From: UBA2988 sp965237965 | GTDB lineage: Bacteria > Gemmatimonadota > Gemmatimonadetes > Longimicrobiales > Gaopeijiaceae | NCBI GenBank assembly: GCA_965237965.1 | Contig: CBDEGT010000002.1 | Location: 620,001-684,000, forward strand | DNA: 64,000 bases | Reading direction: 5' to 3' | The notes under the pieces: generated by a model | Told to the model about the DNA's origin: nothing | The model's input: only the letters and a program-made list of their open reading frames with translations | Database searches by the model: none | In this document: one piece after another, positions 33,549 to 42,262 of the stretch | Layout: every line of letters begins with the position of its first letter | Numbering within the stretch: position 1 is the stretch's first letter | Program-made: the position numbers and the translations under genes

Positions 33549-34139
33549 TCAACCCGCGAGCGCCTTCCGCGCCTCCTGCAGAGTCCAGATTTCCACTACA
33601 CGCGGTGGCCAACGTCCCGCGAGGGCCTCGGCACGCATCCGCTCCACCTCGCTTACTGCGCGTGCGGCCGCCAACGGCTCGATCCATCCCCGGTCACGTG
33701 CCTCCTCCAGCTCGTCCCTGTCGAGTACCCGGGGGCCGCGGTCGTCCAACCAGAGGTCCACGAACAGATCGGTCGAATCCCACCGGTGGTCCGCGCCCAG
33801 CTCGACCGGCGTGATCACGTTGGCGTAGAACCCGGTGAAGGTGCCGTCGGCCGTGTGGAAGCGCCCGATGTCGTGCCACGCTCCAGGAAACGTGAACCAG
33901 ACCACGGGGGAGCCGTCCTCGAGCACGGTGCGTCCGTCGATTTGGATCGGCTCGTTGCGGGTCACCGCAGGCGCCAGCGTGACCTTCACGTCGGGTGTGT
34001 CGTGGACGAGGTGTTGTTCGAAAATCTCGAGCCGGTCCGGCGGGCGGTGATAGTGGATCCGGACCAGTGGGGCGGGAGCCACGTCTAGCAGGTCGCTGAA
34101 AAAAGGGAACCCTCGAACCGTAAGCTCATGTCTCACTTG
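33549..34139 (-). CDS. DUF402-domain protein
   Basis: About 196 residues. The core VVWFTFPGAWHDIGRFHTADG, GFYANVITPVEL, DLFVDLWLDD and RVLDRDELEEA matches DUF402, a fold found in the FAU-1 RNase C-terminus and in nucleoside-phosphate hydrolases that bind metal through Asp/Glu residues. A role in RNA or nucleotide hydrolysis is likely but unproven. The start GTG 34139 is tentative because no Shine-Dalgarno site is visible; the frame is open to 34199. Confidence 0.75.
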   Translation of the reverse strand, partial: QVRHELTVRGFPFFSDLLDVAPAPLVRIHYHRPPDRLEIFEQHLVHDTPDVKVTLAPAVTRNEPIQIDGRTVLEDGSPVVWFTFPGAWHDIGRFHTADGTFTGFYANVITPVELGADHRWDSTDLFVDLWLDDRGPRVLDRDELEEARDRGWIEPLAAARAVSEVERMRAEALAGRWPPRVVEIWTLQEARKALAG

Positions 34140-34386
34140 GTCGTGGGCGCAGGGGAGCGGCGCGGTTGATCCATTGTCTCTCCTCCTCGCCGTACCCACC
34201 AGTACGACTCGTCGTCGTTCCTCGGCTGAACCGCGCCGGTCCCCAGCGCGTCGTGCACTCCCCCTTTCTCACCTGCTAGCCCGATTCGCGCCCGGGCATC
34301 GGCGGCGCGAAGGGCTCGACCGCCTCCACCAGAACGTCCATGATTCCGCCGCACACGGGCGGCCAGCTGGTGGTCCGCGACCGCGC

Positions 34387-36642
34387 TCATCCACCTCTGC
34401 CACCGAGCGCGTCGTAGAAGGTGCGGTTCTTGGTCGCGAGCTCGTGAAGCAGCGGCGCCGGCTCGAACCGGACCCCCGCCCGCGTCGTGAGATCCTCCAA
34501 GTAGGCGACGGTCGCGTCCGCTCCCATCGTGTCGGCGAAGCGGAGCAGCCCACCGCGGAAGGGCGGGAAGCCCGTCCCCATGATCATCGCCAGGTCGAGC
34601 TCTCCCGCGTTCCGCGCGACGCGGTCGGCTAGCGTACGCGCCGCTTCGTTCACCATGCAGAGCACCAGGCGCATGCGGATCTCGTCGTCGTCCGGCGGCT
34701 CCCGATCGGAGTTCCCGATTCCCAGGTCCTCGTACACGGTTTCGTCGACGCCGCGCGCGCGCTCACCGGCGCCGCCGGCCTGATAGCGGTAGAAGCCGCG
34801 ACCGTTCTTTCTACCCAGCCGGTCGGACTCGGCAAGCGACACGAGCGGCGGGGCTGGGAGCATACGGTCGCCGAACGCCCGGTGGAGTGCGGTCCCTGCG
34901 TGGCGCGCTATGTCGAGCCCGATCTCGTCCAACAGCCGAGCCGGACCCATGGGCATGCCGAACGTGCGTGCGCCGTTATCGATCTGCTCGATGGTGGCGC
35001 CGTCCTCGAGCAGCCAGCCGGCCTCGTTCAGGTACATGCCCAGAATTCGGTTGACCACGAAGCCGGGCGCGTCCGCGACCACCACCGGCACCTTGCCCAG
35101 TTCGAGCACGAGACGATACACAGTCGCCACCGCCTCTTCCGAAGTGCGGCTACCGCGCACGACCTCGACCAGAGGCATGCGGTGCACCGGATTGAAGAAG
35201 TGCATCCCGCATAGCTGGGCGGGGCGTTCGAGCGCCTCCGCCATATCGTCCACCGATAGCGAGGAGGTGTTGGTGGCCAGCACGCAGTCCGGCCGTACAA
35301 GGTTCTCGACTTCTCTCAGCACAGTGCGCTTCACTTCCATCCGCTCTACTACCGCCTCGATCACGAGGTCGGCATCTCCCATTCCGTGATACTCGATGCC
35401 TCCCGAGACGAGCTCCATGCGCTGTTCCGCCTTGCGCCGGCTGAGCCTGTGCCGCTCGACGGCCCCGTCGAACAGGGAGCGGGCGTGTTGGAGTCCGCCC
35501 GCGATCGCCTCGTGCCGCACGTCCTTCATGCGCGCCCGAATGCCCTTGTACGCGAGCAGCTGCGCGATCCCTCCGCCCATCACGCCGGCGCCCAGGACGA
35601 CCGCTCTCGTGACCGAACGGCCGACCACGCCGGCGGCGGAGCCGGTCTCCTTCTTGGCGCGTTCACGGAGGTGGAAAACGTGGATGAGGCTCTTGGAGAC
35701 CTCGCTTGCGATTAGCTCGCCCGCGGCAGCGGCCTCGAGCTCCAGCGCGCTTTCGACCGATGCTCCGAGGCCGCGCTCCAGCACCTGGAGCAGGAGGAGC
35801 GGCGCGGGATAGTGGCCGCCCGTGCGCGCGCGCACCTGCCGGCGGGCCGCGGCCAGGATCACGCGTCGACCGGGTGGAGTGTCCTCGAGCAAGCGCTTGA
35901 GGAGGCCGCGCCTCCGGCGCCGCGGCACCGCTCCCTCGATCGCGGCGCGGGTCAGCTCGCACACCCGGTCGTGGAAGTCCTGTGCGGGTAATACCTCGTC
36001 CACGAGTCCGATGCGGCGGGCCTTCGACGCCGACACCGGCTCGCCGGTGAGCAGGAGGGGTAGCGCGGCCTGCAGGCCCACCAGCCGAGGCAGCCGCGTC
36101 GTTCCGCCCCAGGCGGGTAGAATGCCGAGCTGCACTTCGGGCAGGCCTAGGCGTGTCCGCGGCGAATCCGACGCGACCCGGTAACGGCAGGCCAGGGAGA
36201 GCTCGGTGCCGCCCCCGAGACAGATCCCGTCGATCGCCGCGAACGTGGGTACGCGGATGCGCTCGACGTCCATGAAGATCGCCTGGCCCAGCCGCGCCGC
36301 AGCTTGGCCGCGGTCGGCATCGTGGATGGCGGCGATCGCGTCCACGTCGGCACCGGCCACGAAGCTGCCAGGTTTGTCGCTCTCGATAACGAGCGCGCGC
36401 ATCTGGCCCGCCCCTACCAGCCGATCGACTTCCTCGACCAGCTCCGCGAGGCGACGCATGACGGTTTCGGTGAGCACGTTCACCTTCCGCTCGGAATCGT
36501 CGAGGGTCAGCCAGCCGATCCCGTTCTCGTCGATCTGGAGCGTAGGGTTGCCGCGTGCGGGCGGTGTGGTGCGCAGGGGTGTCTCGTCCTGCGGGAGGGT
36601 CGGCCGAAGCGTCTGCCTCCGGGGGTCGCGATCGTGGGCCAT
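34387..36642 (-). CDS. fadJ: Bifunctional enoyl-CoA hydratase / 3-hydroxyacyl-CoA dehydrogenase (FadJ/FadB-like)
   Basis: A 751-residue beta-oxidation fusion. The N-terminal crotonase domain (about residues 35-225) has SFVAGADVDAI and GICLGGGTELSLACRYRV (oxyanion hole and catalytic Glu), then LGLPEVQLGILPAWGGT with the second Glu. The dehydrogenase half begins with VLGAGVMGGGIAQLLAYKG (NAD-binding) and has FFNPVHRMPLVEVV with the catalytic His and VVVADAPGFVVNRIL. No thiolase gene is next to it. The first ~35 residues are a Pro/Thr-rich extension. Confidence 0.93.
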   Translation of the reverse strand: MAHDRDPRRQTLRPTLPQDETPLRTTPPARGNPTLQIDENGIGWLTLDDSERKVNVLTETVMRRLAELVEEVDRLVGAGQMRALVIESDKPGSFVAGADVDAIAAIHDADRGQAAARLGQAIFMDVERIRVPTFAAIDGICLGGGTELSLACRYRVASDSPRTRLGLPEVQLGILPAWGGTTRLPRLVGLQAALPLLLTGEPVSASKARRIGLVDEVLPAQDFHDRVCELTRAAIEGAVPRRRRRGLLKRLLEDTPPGRRVILAAARRQVRARTGGHYPAPLLLLQVLERGLGASVESALELEAAAAGELIASEVSKSLIHVFHLRERAKKETGSAAGVVGRSVTRAVVLGAGVMGGGIAQLLAYKGIRARMKDVRHEAIAGGLQHARSLFDGAVERHRLSRRKAEQRMELVSGGIEYHGMGDADLVIEAVVERMEVKRTVLREVENLVRPDCVLATNTSSLSVDDMAEALERPAQLCGMHFFNPVHRMPLVEVVRGSRTSEEAVATVYRLVLELGKVPVVVADAPGFVVNRILGMYLNEAGWLLEDGATIEQIDNGARTFGMPMGPARLLDEIGLDIARHAGTALHRAFGDRMLPAPPLVSLAESDRLGRKNGRGFYRYQAGGAGERARGVDETVYEDLGIGNSDREPPDDDEIRMRLVLCMVNEAARTLADRVARNAGELDLAMIMGTGFPPFRGGLLRFADTMGADATVAYLEDLTTRAGVRFEPAPLLHELATKNRTFYDALGGRGG

Positions 36643-36759
36643 CGGCCGATCCTCTCTCTGGAGACCTGGAACCTAGAGACCCCCCTGGACAGACGGGGTG
36701 CCGAGGGCTCGGCGGCTGCGGCCTCGCCCGGCCCTCTTCACCACACCATCTTCGCGGAC

Positions 36760-38307
36760 ATGTCCACTTCAAGGGCCGGCGACTACCTGCGTGTGCAGCT
36801 CGTCGATCCTACGCGCGCCTGGCTCGACCGGGACGTACCGGCCCTCCCGATCGACGCCTTCCGCGTCTTCGTCGGCCTCCTCGCTGCGAGCCACTTCGCG
36901 CGCTTGCTGCTCGAGTACCCGGCGATCAGCGCCCCCGACGGTTTGATCGATCACGCGCTCGTCCAGGAAGTCTACTGGTACACGCGCGTCGGCCTCTTCC
37001 AGTCCGGGACACCCGGCTGGGTATTCCCGCTCGCCTACGTCGTCGGTCTCGTCGGCGCTGCGCTCGTCATCGTCGGCCACCGCGTGCGGCTGGGCGCTCT
37101 TATCGCGCTGATCATCGCCGCGTCGGCATACAGATGGAATTTCATCGTCATGTACTTGGACGATGCGGTCGTTCACCTCTTGCTCTTCTGGATGCTGCTC
37201 CTGCCCGCCGGGAATACCCTCACGCTGGGCTCGCTCCGTGATCCCGCGGCCCGCGCTCGTTGGTTACAGCTGCGAGTGAGCGGCGTGGCCGTGCGTTGTG
37301 TCATGCTCAACGTCTGCTGGATCTACTTCATCGCCGGCGTATGGAAGCTCGACAGCGTCCTCTGGCGGGAGGGGTTCGGCCTCTACGCATCGATGAAGGT
37401 AGAGATCGCGCGCATGCCGGAGTTGTGGCGCCCGGACCACTTGCCGATCCTGCGCGCGGCGGACTACATGGTGCTCGCCCTCGAGCCGATCCTGCCGCTG
37501 CCCATGCTGATGCGCCGCGGCCATCCCCTTAAACGGATTGGGGCCCTCTGCTTCGGGCTGTTCAACCTCTTCATCCTGGTGACGCTTGGCATCACGTGGG
37601 CGATCGTGGGGCTGACGTGCACCCTCGTCCTTTTCTTCGCCGAAGAGCTGAATGCGTGGTGTGCCCAGGCGTGGGCCTCATCCGATGGCAGCCTTCCCGA
37701 TGCCCGCAGACGGTGGAGCCGCTCCGAGGTCGGAGCGGTGGTATTCCTCGTGCTCCTCATGGCCGCTACAGCGAGGCATATTCGTGCCTTCGGCGCCCTC
37801 AACCAGCCGGCCTATGCGGCCCTCTGGATGGTCGGTGTGGCCCAGGACTACAGGCTCTTCAACTGGATCGATCGGGTGGCGTTCCAGGTCCGCACGCGAG
37901 TGCAAGTGACACGGCCCGACGGCACGCGCGGCGCCGACCTGCCCCCCGAAGCGCTGCCCTCGGATTTCCGTTCGCTCTTGCTGCGAGGCTATCTGCACGA
38001 CGTACGCTGGCTGATCGTCCCGGACGCGCGCCGCTTCGACCTGCGACTCGCACTCGTGCGCCGCCTGGCGTCTTGGACTTGCCGCTTCGTCACCGAACCC
38101 GGAACCCGCGTCGACATCGTGTCGACGATCCATCCAATCCGTCCGGACAATCTCGAGCTGGTTCCGGAGCGCCGCATGAGTGTTGCGGATATTCGCTGTC
38201 TACCGCCGGGATCAGTGAAGGAGATCGAGGGTGGGGTGCCCGTCCCGGCCGGATGGCCGCACCTCCAGGCGCAGCTTCTCCAGGGCCTCATAGAGCTGGA
38301 TCCGTAA
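36760..38307 (+). CDS. HTTM-domain membrane protein (gamma-carboxylase-like)
   Basis: 515 residues. After a short cytosolic segment come six or more membrane helices with the HTTM pattern: LPIDAFRVFVGLLAASHFARLL, WYTRVGLFQSGTPGWVFPL, YRWNFIVMYLDDAVVHLLLFWMLLLPAG, NVCWIYFIAGVWKLDS...W and the downstream GITWAIVGLTCTLVLFF. This matches bacterial homologues of vitamin K-dependent gamma-carboxylase. The C-terminal ~150 residues form a soluble domain of unknown role. ATG 36760 starts close to the domain; the longer open frame upstream overlaps fadJ antisense. Confidence 0.75.
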   Translation: MSTSRAGDYLRVQLVDPTRAWLDRDVPALPIDAFRVFVGLLAASHFARLLLEYPAISAPDGLIDHALVQEVYWYTRVGLFQSGTPGWVFPLAYVVGLVGAALVIVGHRVRLGALIALIIAASAYRWNFIVMYLDDAVVHLLLFWMLLLPAGNTLTLGSLRDPAARARWLQLRVSGVAVRCVMLNVCWIYFIAGVWKLDSVLWREGFGLYASMKVEIARMPELWRPDHLPILRAADYMVLALEPILPLPMLMRRGHPLKRIGALCFGLFNLFILVTLGITWAIVGLTCTLVLFFAEELNAWCAQAWASSDGSLPDARRRWSRSEVGAVVFLVLLMAATARHIRAFGALNQPAYAALWMVGVAQDYRLFNWIDRVAFQVRTRVQVTRPDGTRGADLPPEALPSDFRSLLLRGYLHDVRWLIVPDARRFDLRLALVRRLASWTCRFVTEPGTRVDIVSTIHPIRPDNLELVPERRMSVADIRCLPPGSVKEIEGGVPVPAGWPHLQAQLLQGLIELDP

Positions 38308-38317
38308 TCGGCTTCGG

Positions 38318-39643
38318 TTAGAGGCCAGGCAGGTCCGGACCCATCACGAGGACGCGCGCTTGTCCGAGCCCTTGGGCAGCGACCGCCAACTCGCGCGGCC
38401 CGATTGCCCGGACCTCCTCCGCGAGCTTTCGCACGCGGCCCTCGCGCAACAGATCGAGCGCCCTCCGGAGCGCGGCCTCCTCCGGCGCTCCTTCGCGCAG
38501 CAGGATCGCGCTGCGGAATCGTCGTCGTTGCCACTGGAAGAACTCCGCATCGGCCTCGTTCTCGAGACGGCCGAGCGCGCCAATGATGCGCTGTTCCCAG
38601 CTGGCTGCGTCCTCGGGCACGACCGCCGTCTGCACCACCACGACAGGCCCTCGCGGCGTGTCCTCGATGTGCACGGTAGCGCTGTACAGGCCTGGATCGG
38701 GCGGGGAGGGGTTGAGATCCTCCTGAAGCTGGAGCGTGACGAACTCGAGGTGTGTGCGTGGCAAGTGAGGCGGCGCGGGGAAGGCCGCGCCGATCCAGGT
38801 GTTCGTCACCTCGCGCTGGAGTGCCAGCCGGTCGCCGACCTCCCAGGCTGGGCTGGCGCTCTCCGACCGCTCAACATGTTCGGTCCCGACCGGCTCGAGC
38901 GCGTCCCGTGCGGCACGTTCCGTGACCGGCCCGACCAACGCCGCCTTCGCGCGCGCAGCCATATAGTGGCGGGCGCGGAATCCGGCGAGGAGCGCGCGCT
39001 CCGCTGAGCGTAGGGCGCTCGCAGTTCCACGAGGATCGCGGCTCCAGGGGTGCGCGGTGCCAACGAGCGTCCGGTAGAGCTCGCGATGGAACTCGTGCAC
39101 CGGCGCGCCCGTCTCGAACGCAAGGGCCGCCTCCAACCGGTCGCGGGCCGCCTCGACGGGTGCGGGATCGAGGGGCAGCCGGAAGAGCGCGTCCTCGAGC
39201 GCTTCCCATGAGCGTCTCCAAGCGTCGGCGGTCGACAGCAGCGTGAACGCGGTCCACCCGCGCTCCACCTGCGCGTCGAGCTGCGACGCGTCCGGGTCGA
39301 TGCGCCGACGCACGGACTCGGCGATGGACTCGGCTACCAGGCGCGCGGCTCCGGGGACGTCCTGGGGATCGTTTGCGGATCCGACCGGCACGATCACCGC
39401 GACCGCGATCAGGGTCTCGCCGGGGCGCTCGGCGACATGAACGCCGGGCGCGGGAGTCGAGGCATAAGGCTGCTGTGCGTTCACGGTCCCAAGAGGCGCG
39501 AGCAGCACTCCAACGAGCAGAACACAACACGCTACCGATCGTGCTGTCCGCGGTGCTGTACCTCGTGCCGTTCGTCGTGCCGCGCGTCGTGTGGCGCGGC
39601 ACCCTGTGCACCGAGCGCGGCTCGCGGCTACGAGCCGGCTCAC
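38318..39643 (-). CDS. Catalytically dead M16-like protein (second of pair)
   Basis: 441 residues with a long basic N-terminus, a hydrophobic export segment (VACCVLLVGVLLAPLG...NAQ) and two M16-type half domains: LIAVAVIVPVGSANDPQDVPGAARLVAES aligns with the metal-motif region but has no HxxEH. LVGPVTERAARDAL and EVTNTWIGAAFPAPP resemble later M16 segments. It is therefore an exported structural or pseudo-enzyme member. It starts in an ATGA overlap with the preceding gene, which is also an inactive M16-like protein. Confidence 0.65.
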   Translation of the reverse strand: MSRLVAASRARCTGCRATRRAARRTARGTAPRTARSVACCVLLVGVLLAPLGTVNAQQPYASTPAPGVHVAERPGETLIAVAVIVPVGSANDPQDVPGAARLVAESIAESVRRRIDPDASQLDAQVERGWTAFTLLSTADAWRRSWEALEDALFRLPLDPAPVEAARDRLEAALAFETGAPVHEFHRELYRTLVGTAHPWSRDPRGTASALRSAERALLAGFRARHYMAARAKAALVGPVTERAARDALEPVGTEHVERSESASPAWEVGDRLALQREVTNTWIGAAFPAPPHLPRTHLEFVTLQLQEDLNPSPPDPGLYSATVHIEDTPRGPVVVVQTAVVPEDAASWEQRIIGALGRLENEADAEFFQWQRRRFRSAILLREGAPEEAALRRALDLLREGRVRKLAEEVRAIGPRELAVAAQGLGQARVLVMGPDLPGL

Positions 39644-40893
39644 GGCCGCACCTCTGCGCGCGCCACTGGCCGCCGTTCCAGCTCTGCCAGGAAACGCCTG
39701 ACGGTATCGGAGCTAACCAGGTCGAGCGCGAGCACGTTCTCCCAGGCTGCGTCGGGATCGCCGGTCGCGTCGAAGTAGCGTCCCACCTGAGCCGCCAACC
39801 CCCACGGCGTACGGGCGGCGGCAAGCAGCTCGAAGCGGAGCGCGGCCACGACGGGCGCAACCTGTCCCGCGTCCACTCCCTCCGCCGCCATCGACAAGAC
39901 TTGCTGAACGCGCTGACGCATGCCGGCCGCCTGGGCAGGATACGCGGCGCCAGTGACAGCCAGCACCCGCTCGCTCCCGATGTCCCACAGCTGCACGTCG
40001 CTTTCGAACGCGAGGCGCGCCCTCCGCAAGCCGCGCGAGACAATCGTGGCGATCACTGCCCCATGCGGATTCCGGATGTCACCTGCGAGGCGCGCCTCGC
40101 CGTACCACTGGCGGAGCACGTCGGGATCGGGGGTGTTACGCTCCACGAGCGTGCTGGTCGCGGGCGGGCGGGCGTCCGCCGGTGCGCGTGATCCGATGTC
40201 CCTGAACGATGCGAGCACGAGCTCGACCGGCTCGGGGCCGACCAGTACGATGGTCATATCCTCGCGACGATGCGTGCGTCGCCAGAGATCGCGTAGCGTC
40301 GCACGGGTCACCGCGTCCAGGGACGCTGACGTGCCCTCGGGCGGGAGCGCCTCGGGCACGGCTGAGGCGCGCAGCCTCGCACCGAGCCATCCAGCGGCCG
40401 TTTCCGCCGTCCGCTCCGCCTCCAGGCGGGCCCGTGCGCGTGCCCGCTCCAGGGAAACGCGGTCGGGATCGGGCTCGGAGACGGCCACGCGCAGCATGTA
40501 CGCCAGGTAGTCGAACTCCTCGCGGGGGCCGACCACCGTGTAGGCGATGCCCCATGGCGTACGGCTTCCCTCGACCCGGGCCCCCACCGGACGGGCAGCG
40601 GCTCGTGCCCTGTCGAGTCCGAGCGTCTGCAGGACCATCGCGGCCCCTGCCTCGATCGGAGCTTCCGTGATCCGAACCGAGAGGCGGAGTGCGGTGAGCC
40701 CGGACCCCGGTCTGGACAGGCGAACCATCCTGGGCCCGCCTGCGGCAACCAGGAGGGTGTCGGGGCGGAGTGCGTCGGCCCCGCCCGTGACGCCGGGTGC
40801 GGTCAAGAGGCCCCGGTCCCCGGCCTGACCGGCCAGGCCCTGGACCGCTGCCGAGCCGTATCCCACTGCCATCAAGATCAGCAGGCGTCGCAT
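39640..40893 (-). CDS. Catalytically dead M16-like protein (first of pair)
   Basis: 417 residues with signal peptide (RRLLILMAVGYGSAAVQGLAG). The M16 resemblance is faint but visible: LTALRLSVRITEAPIEAGAAMVLQTLGL at the site of the zinc motif, GIAYTVVGPREEFDYLAYMLRVAV, and TIVLVGPEPVELVLASF. No HxxEH is present. Coupled by 4-bp overlap to the downstream homologue. Together they may form a non-proteolytic chamber or binding protein. Confidence 0.6.
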   Translation of the reverse strand: MRRLLILMAVGYGSAAVQGLAGQAGDRGLLTAPGVTGGADALRPDTLLVAAGGPRMVRLSRPGSGLTALRLSVRITEAPIEAGAAMVLQTLGLDRARAAARPVGARVEGSRTPWGIAYTVVGPREEFDYLAYMLRVAVSEPDPDRVSLERARARARLEAERTAETAAGWLGARLRASAVPEALPPEGTSASLDAVTRATLRDLWRRTHRREDMTIVLVGPEPVELVLASFRDIGSRAPADARPPATSTLVERNTPDPDVLRQWYGEARLAGDIRNPHGAVIATIVSRGLRRARLAFESDVQLWDIGSERVLAVTGAAYPAQAAGMRQRVQQVLSMAAEGVDAGQVAPVVAALRFELLAAARTPWGLAAQVGRYFDATGDPDAAWENVLALDLVSSDTVRRFLAELERRPVARAEVRP

Positions 40894-41043
40894 GGGGGTG
40901 TCCAGATGGGGAGGAGGATGAGGTAACGCACGCGAGTGGTTCCCCCTGGGGGCGGGCGGGTTCCAGCGGCCGGCGTTGGGCGGCGACCCCGGGTGACCTC
41001 CGACGCTCGCCGCGCATCTGCTCGGATCGGCACCGGACGTGCG

Positions 41044-41068
41044 AAAGGGGCGCCCAACAGGACGCCCC
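41044..41068 (-). terminator. Weak terminator-like hairpin
   Basis: GGGGCG/CGCCCC arms (41068-41063 and 41052-41047) with a 10-nt loop and only TTT after the stem on the minus strand, about 30 bases past the M23 peptidase stop. Confidence 0.35.
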
Positions 41069-41098
41069 CAGAGGGTCTTCGCTTCGGTGACGGACCCG

Positions 41099-42028
41099 CT
41101 AAGGAATGGTGCCGGCGATCACGTAGTTCATGGGGTTCTGCGGCTTGCCGTCCACCCGAACTTCGTAGTGCAGATGAGACGAAGTGGCGATCCCCGTATT
41201 CCCCACCAGCGCGACGCGCTCCCCGCGCTCCACAGACTGTCCGACCTTCACCAGAAGCCGCGAGGCGTGCCCGTAGCGGGTGGTGTACCCGTAGCCGTGG
41301 TCGATCTCGACCATCAACCCGTAGCCGCTCATGTTCTCTGCGCGCATCACCCGCCCTTTCGCGGCCGCAAGAATCGGCGTCCCGCGAGTGGCCGCGATGT
41401 CGATACCCTCATGCGGCAAAGGACGATGATGAATGGGGTGGTAGCGTCGCTTGGAGAAGAAGCTCGAGAGCAGGCCAGCGGCGGGAAGGATCGAGGGGGT
41501 CGACTCGAGCAGGTCGCGGTGCGCCACGAGCGAATCCGTGGCCTCGCCAAGGCTCGACGTGAGGAGGCTGGCGCGGCGCTCAAGCACGTTCAGATCGTAC
41601 CCGACCGCGAACGCGGCCTTGCTCACTGTCGAGTCGATGGACCAGAGGGGGTTGGCCTCGGGCCCAGCCTGACCGGGCCCTCCGATCCCCACCTGCAGGA
41701 CTTCCTCGTCGATCGAGTTCAGCCCGGCGAGCAGGCGGAGGCGCGAGTCCATCTGTGTGAGCTCGCCGATGCGGCCTTCCAGCGAGTTCACCCTCCCCTG
41801 GATGGAGGAGAGCTCCTCGGTGAGCACCGTGTTCTCCCGCGCGAGCCGCCGAGCCTCGAGTCTGGCGGCGCCGTCCCTGCCAACCGTTGCGGCCAGGCCG
41901 GATAGACTAATTGCGAGGACGACTAGTCCCCAGATGCTGCCATGGATCAGGCGGGGGGAAAGGGAGAACTGCCGGATGGGGCTCCGCTCACCTCTGAGCA
42001 GGAGGAGCGTCCAGCGGTCTCCGGTCAT
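41099..42028 (-). CDS. M23 peptidoglycan endopeptidase (LytM type), membrane-anchored
   Basis: 309 residues. A cytosolic N-terminus, one membrane helix (IHGSIWGLVVLAISLSGLAATV), a coiled coil (about residues 55-95), a linker, and the LytM domain with HEGIDIAATRGTPI, GYGLMVEIDHGYGYTTRYGH and SSHLHYEVRVDG. The zinc ligands His, Asp, His and His are all present. It should cleave cell-wall cross-links in the periplasm. ATG 42028 has GAGTGGAG upstream and is preferred to the longer frame from 42106. Confidence 0.88.
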   Translation of the reverse strand: MTGDRWTLLLLRGERSPIRQFSLSPRLIHGSIWGLVVLAISLSGLAATVGRDGAARLEARRLARENTVLTEELSSIQGRVNSLEGRIGELTQMDSRLRLLAGLNSIDEEVLQVGIGGPGQAGPEANPLWSIDSTVSKAAFAVGYDLNVLERRASLLTSSLGEATDSLVAHRDLLESTPSILPAAGLLSSFFSKRRYHPIHHRPLPHEGIDIAATRGTPILAAAKGRVMRAENMSGYGLMVEIDHGYGYTTRYGHASRLLVKVGQSVERGERVALVGNTGIATSSHLHYEVRVDGKPQNPMNYVIAGTIP

Positions 42029-42168
42029 GAACTCCACTCGCGAAGAACGGATGATTGCCGTCCGGGGAGAACCCGCACGGAGGCCACTTCTGAGGGGACT
42101 CGCCAACGACGTATGTCAGCCCAAACCCCGTAGCATTGGCCCGGGAACCTGCTCTGTCAAGGATCTGG

Positions 42169-42207
42169 CCCCTCCTGGCGCCCTCCCGGGGGTGACCCCA
42201 GGAGGGG
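42169..42207. repeat. 10-bp inverted repeat (hairpin)
   Basis: CCCCTCCTGG (42169-42178) and CCAGGAGGGG (42198-42207) pair perfectly across 19 bases, in the gap between metG and the M23 gene. No U-run follows on either strand, so it is a structured element rather than a clear intrinsic terminator. Confidence 0.6.
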
Positions 42208-42262
42208 CGGCTGACCACGGCTCGAAACGCGCGTTACCCCGGGGCGGCTGGGCAAGCTGCCG

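Noticed and set aside
34133..34390. 85-codon minus-strand ORF after fadJ, and an alternative frame reading VCGGIMDVLVEAVEPFAPP
   Set aside because: Starts in a 4-bp overlap with the fadJ stop, but the composition is shadow-like. A frame jump near 34340 would be needed to make a plausible short protein.
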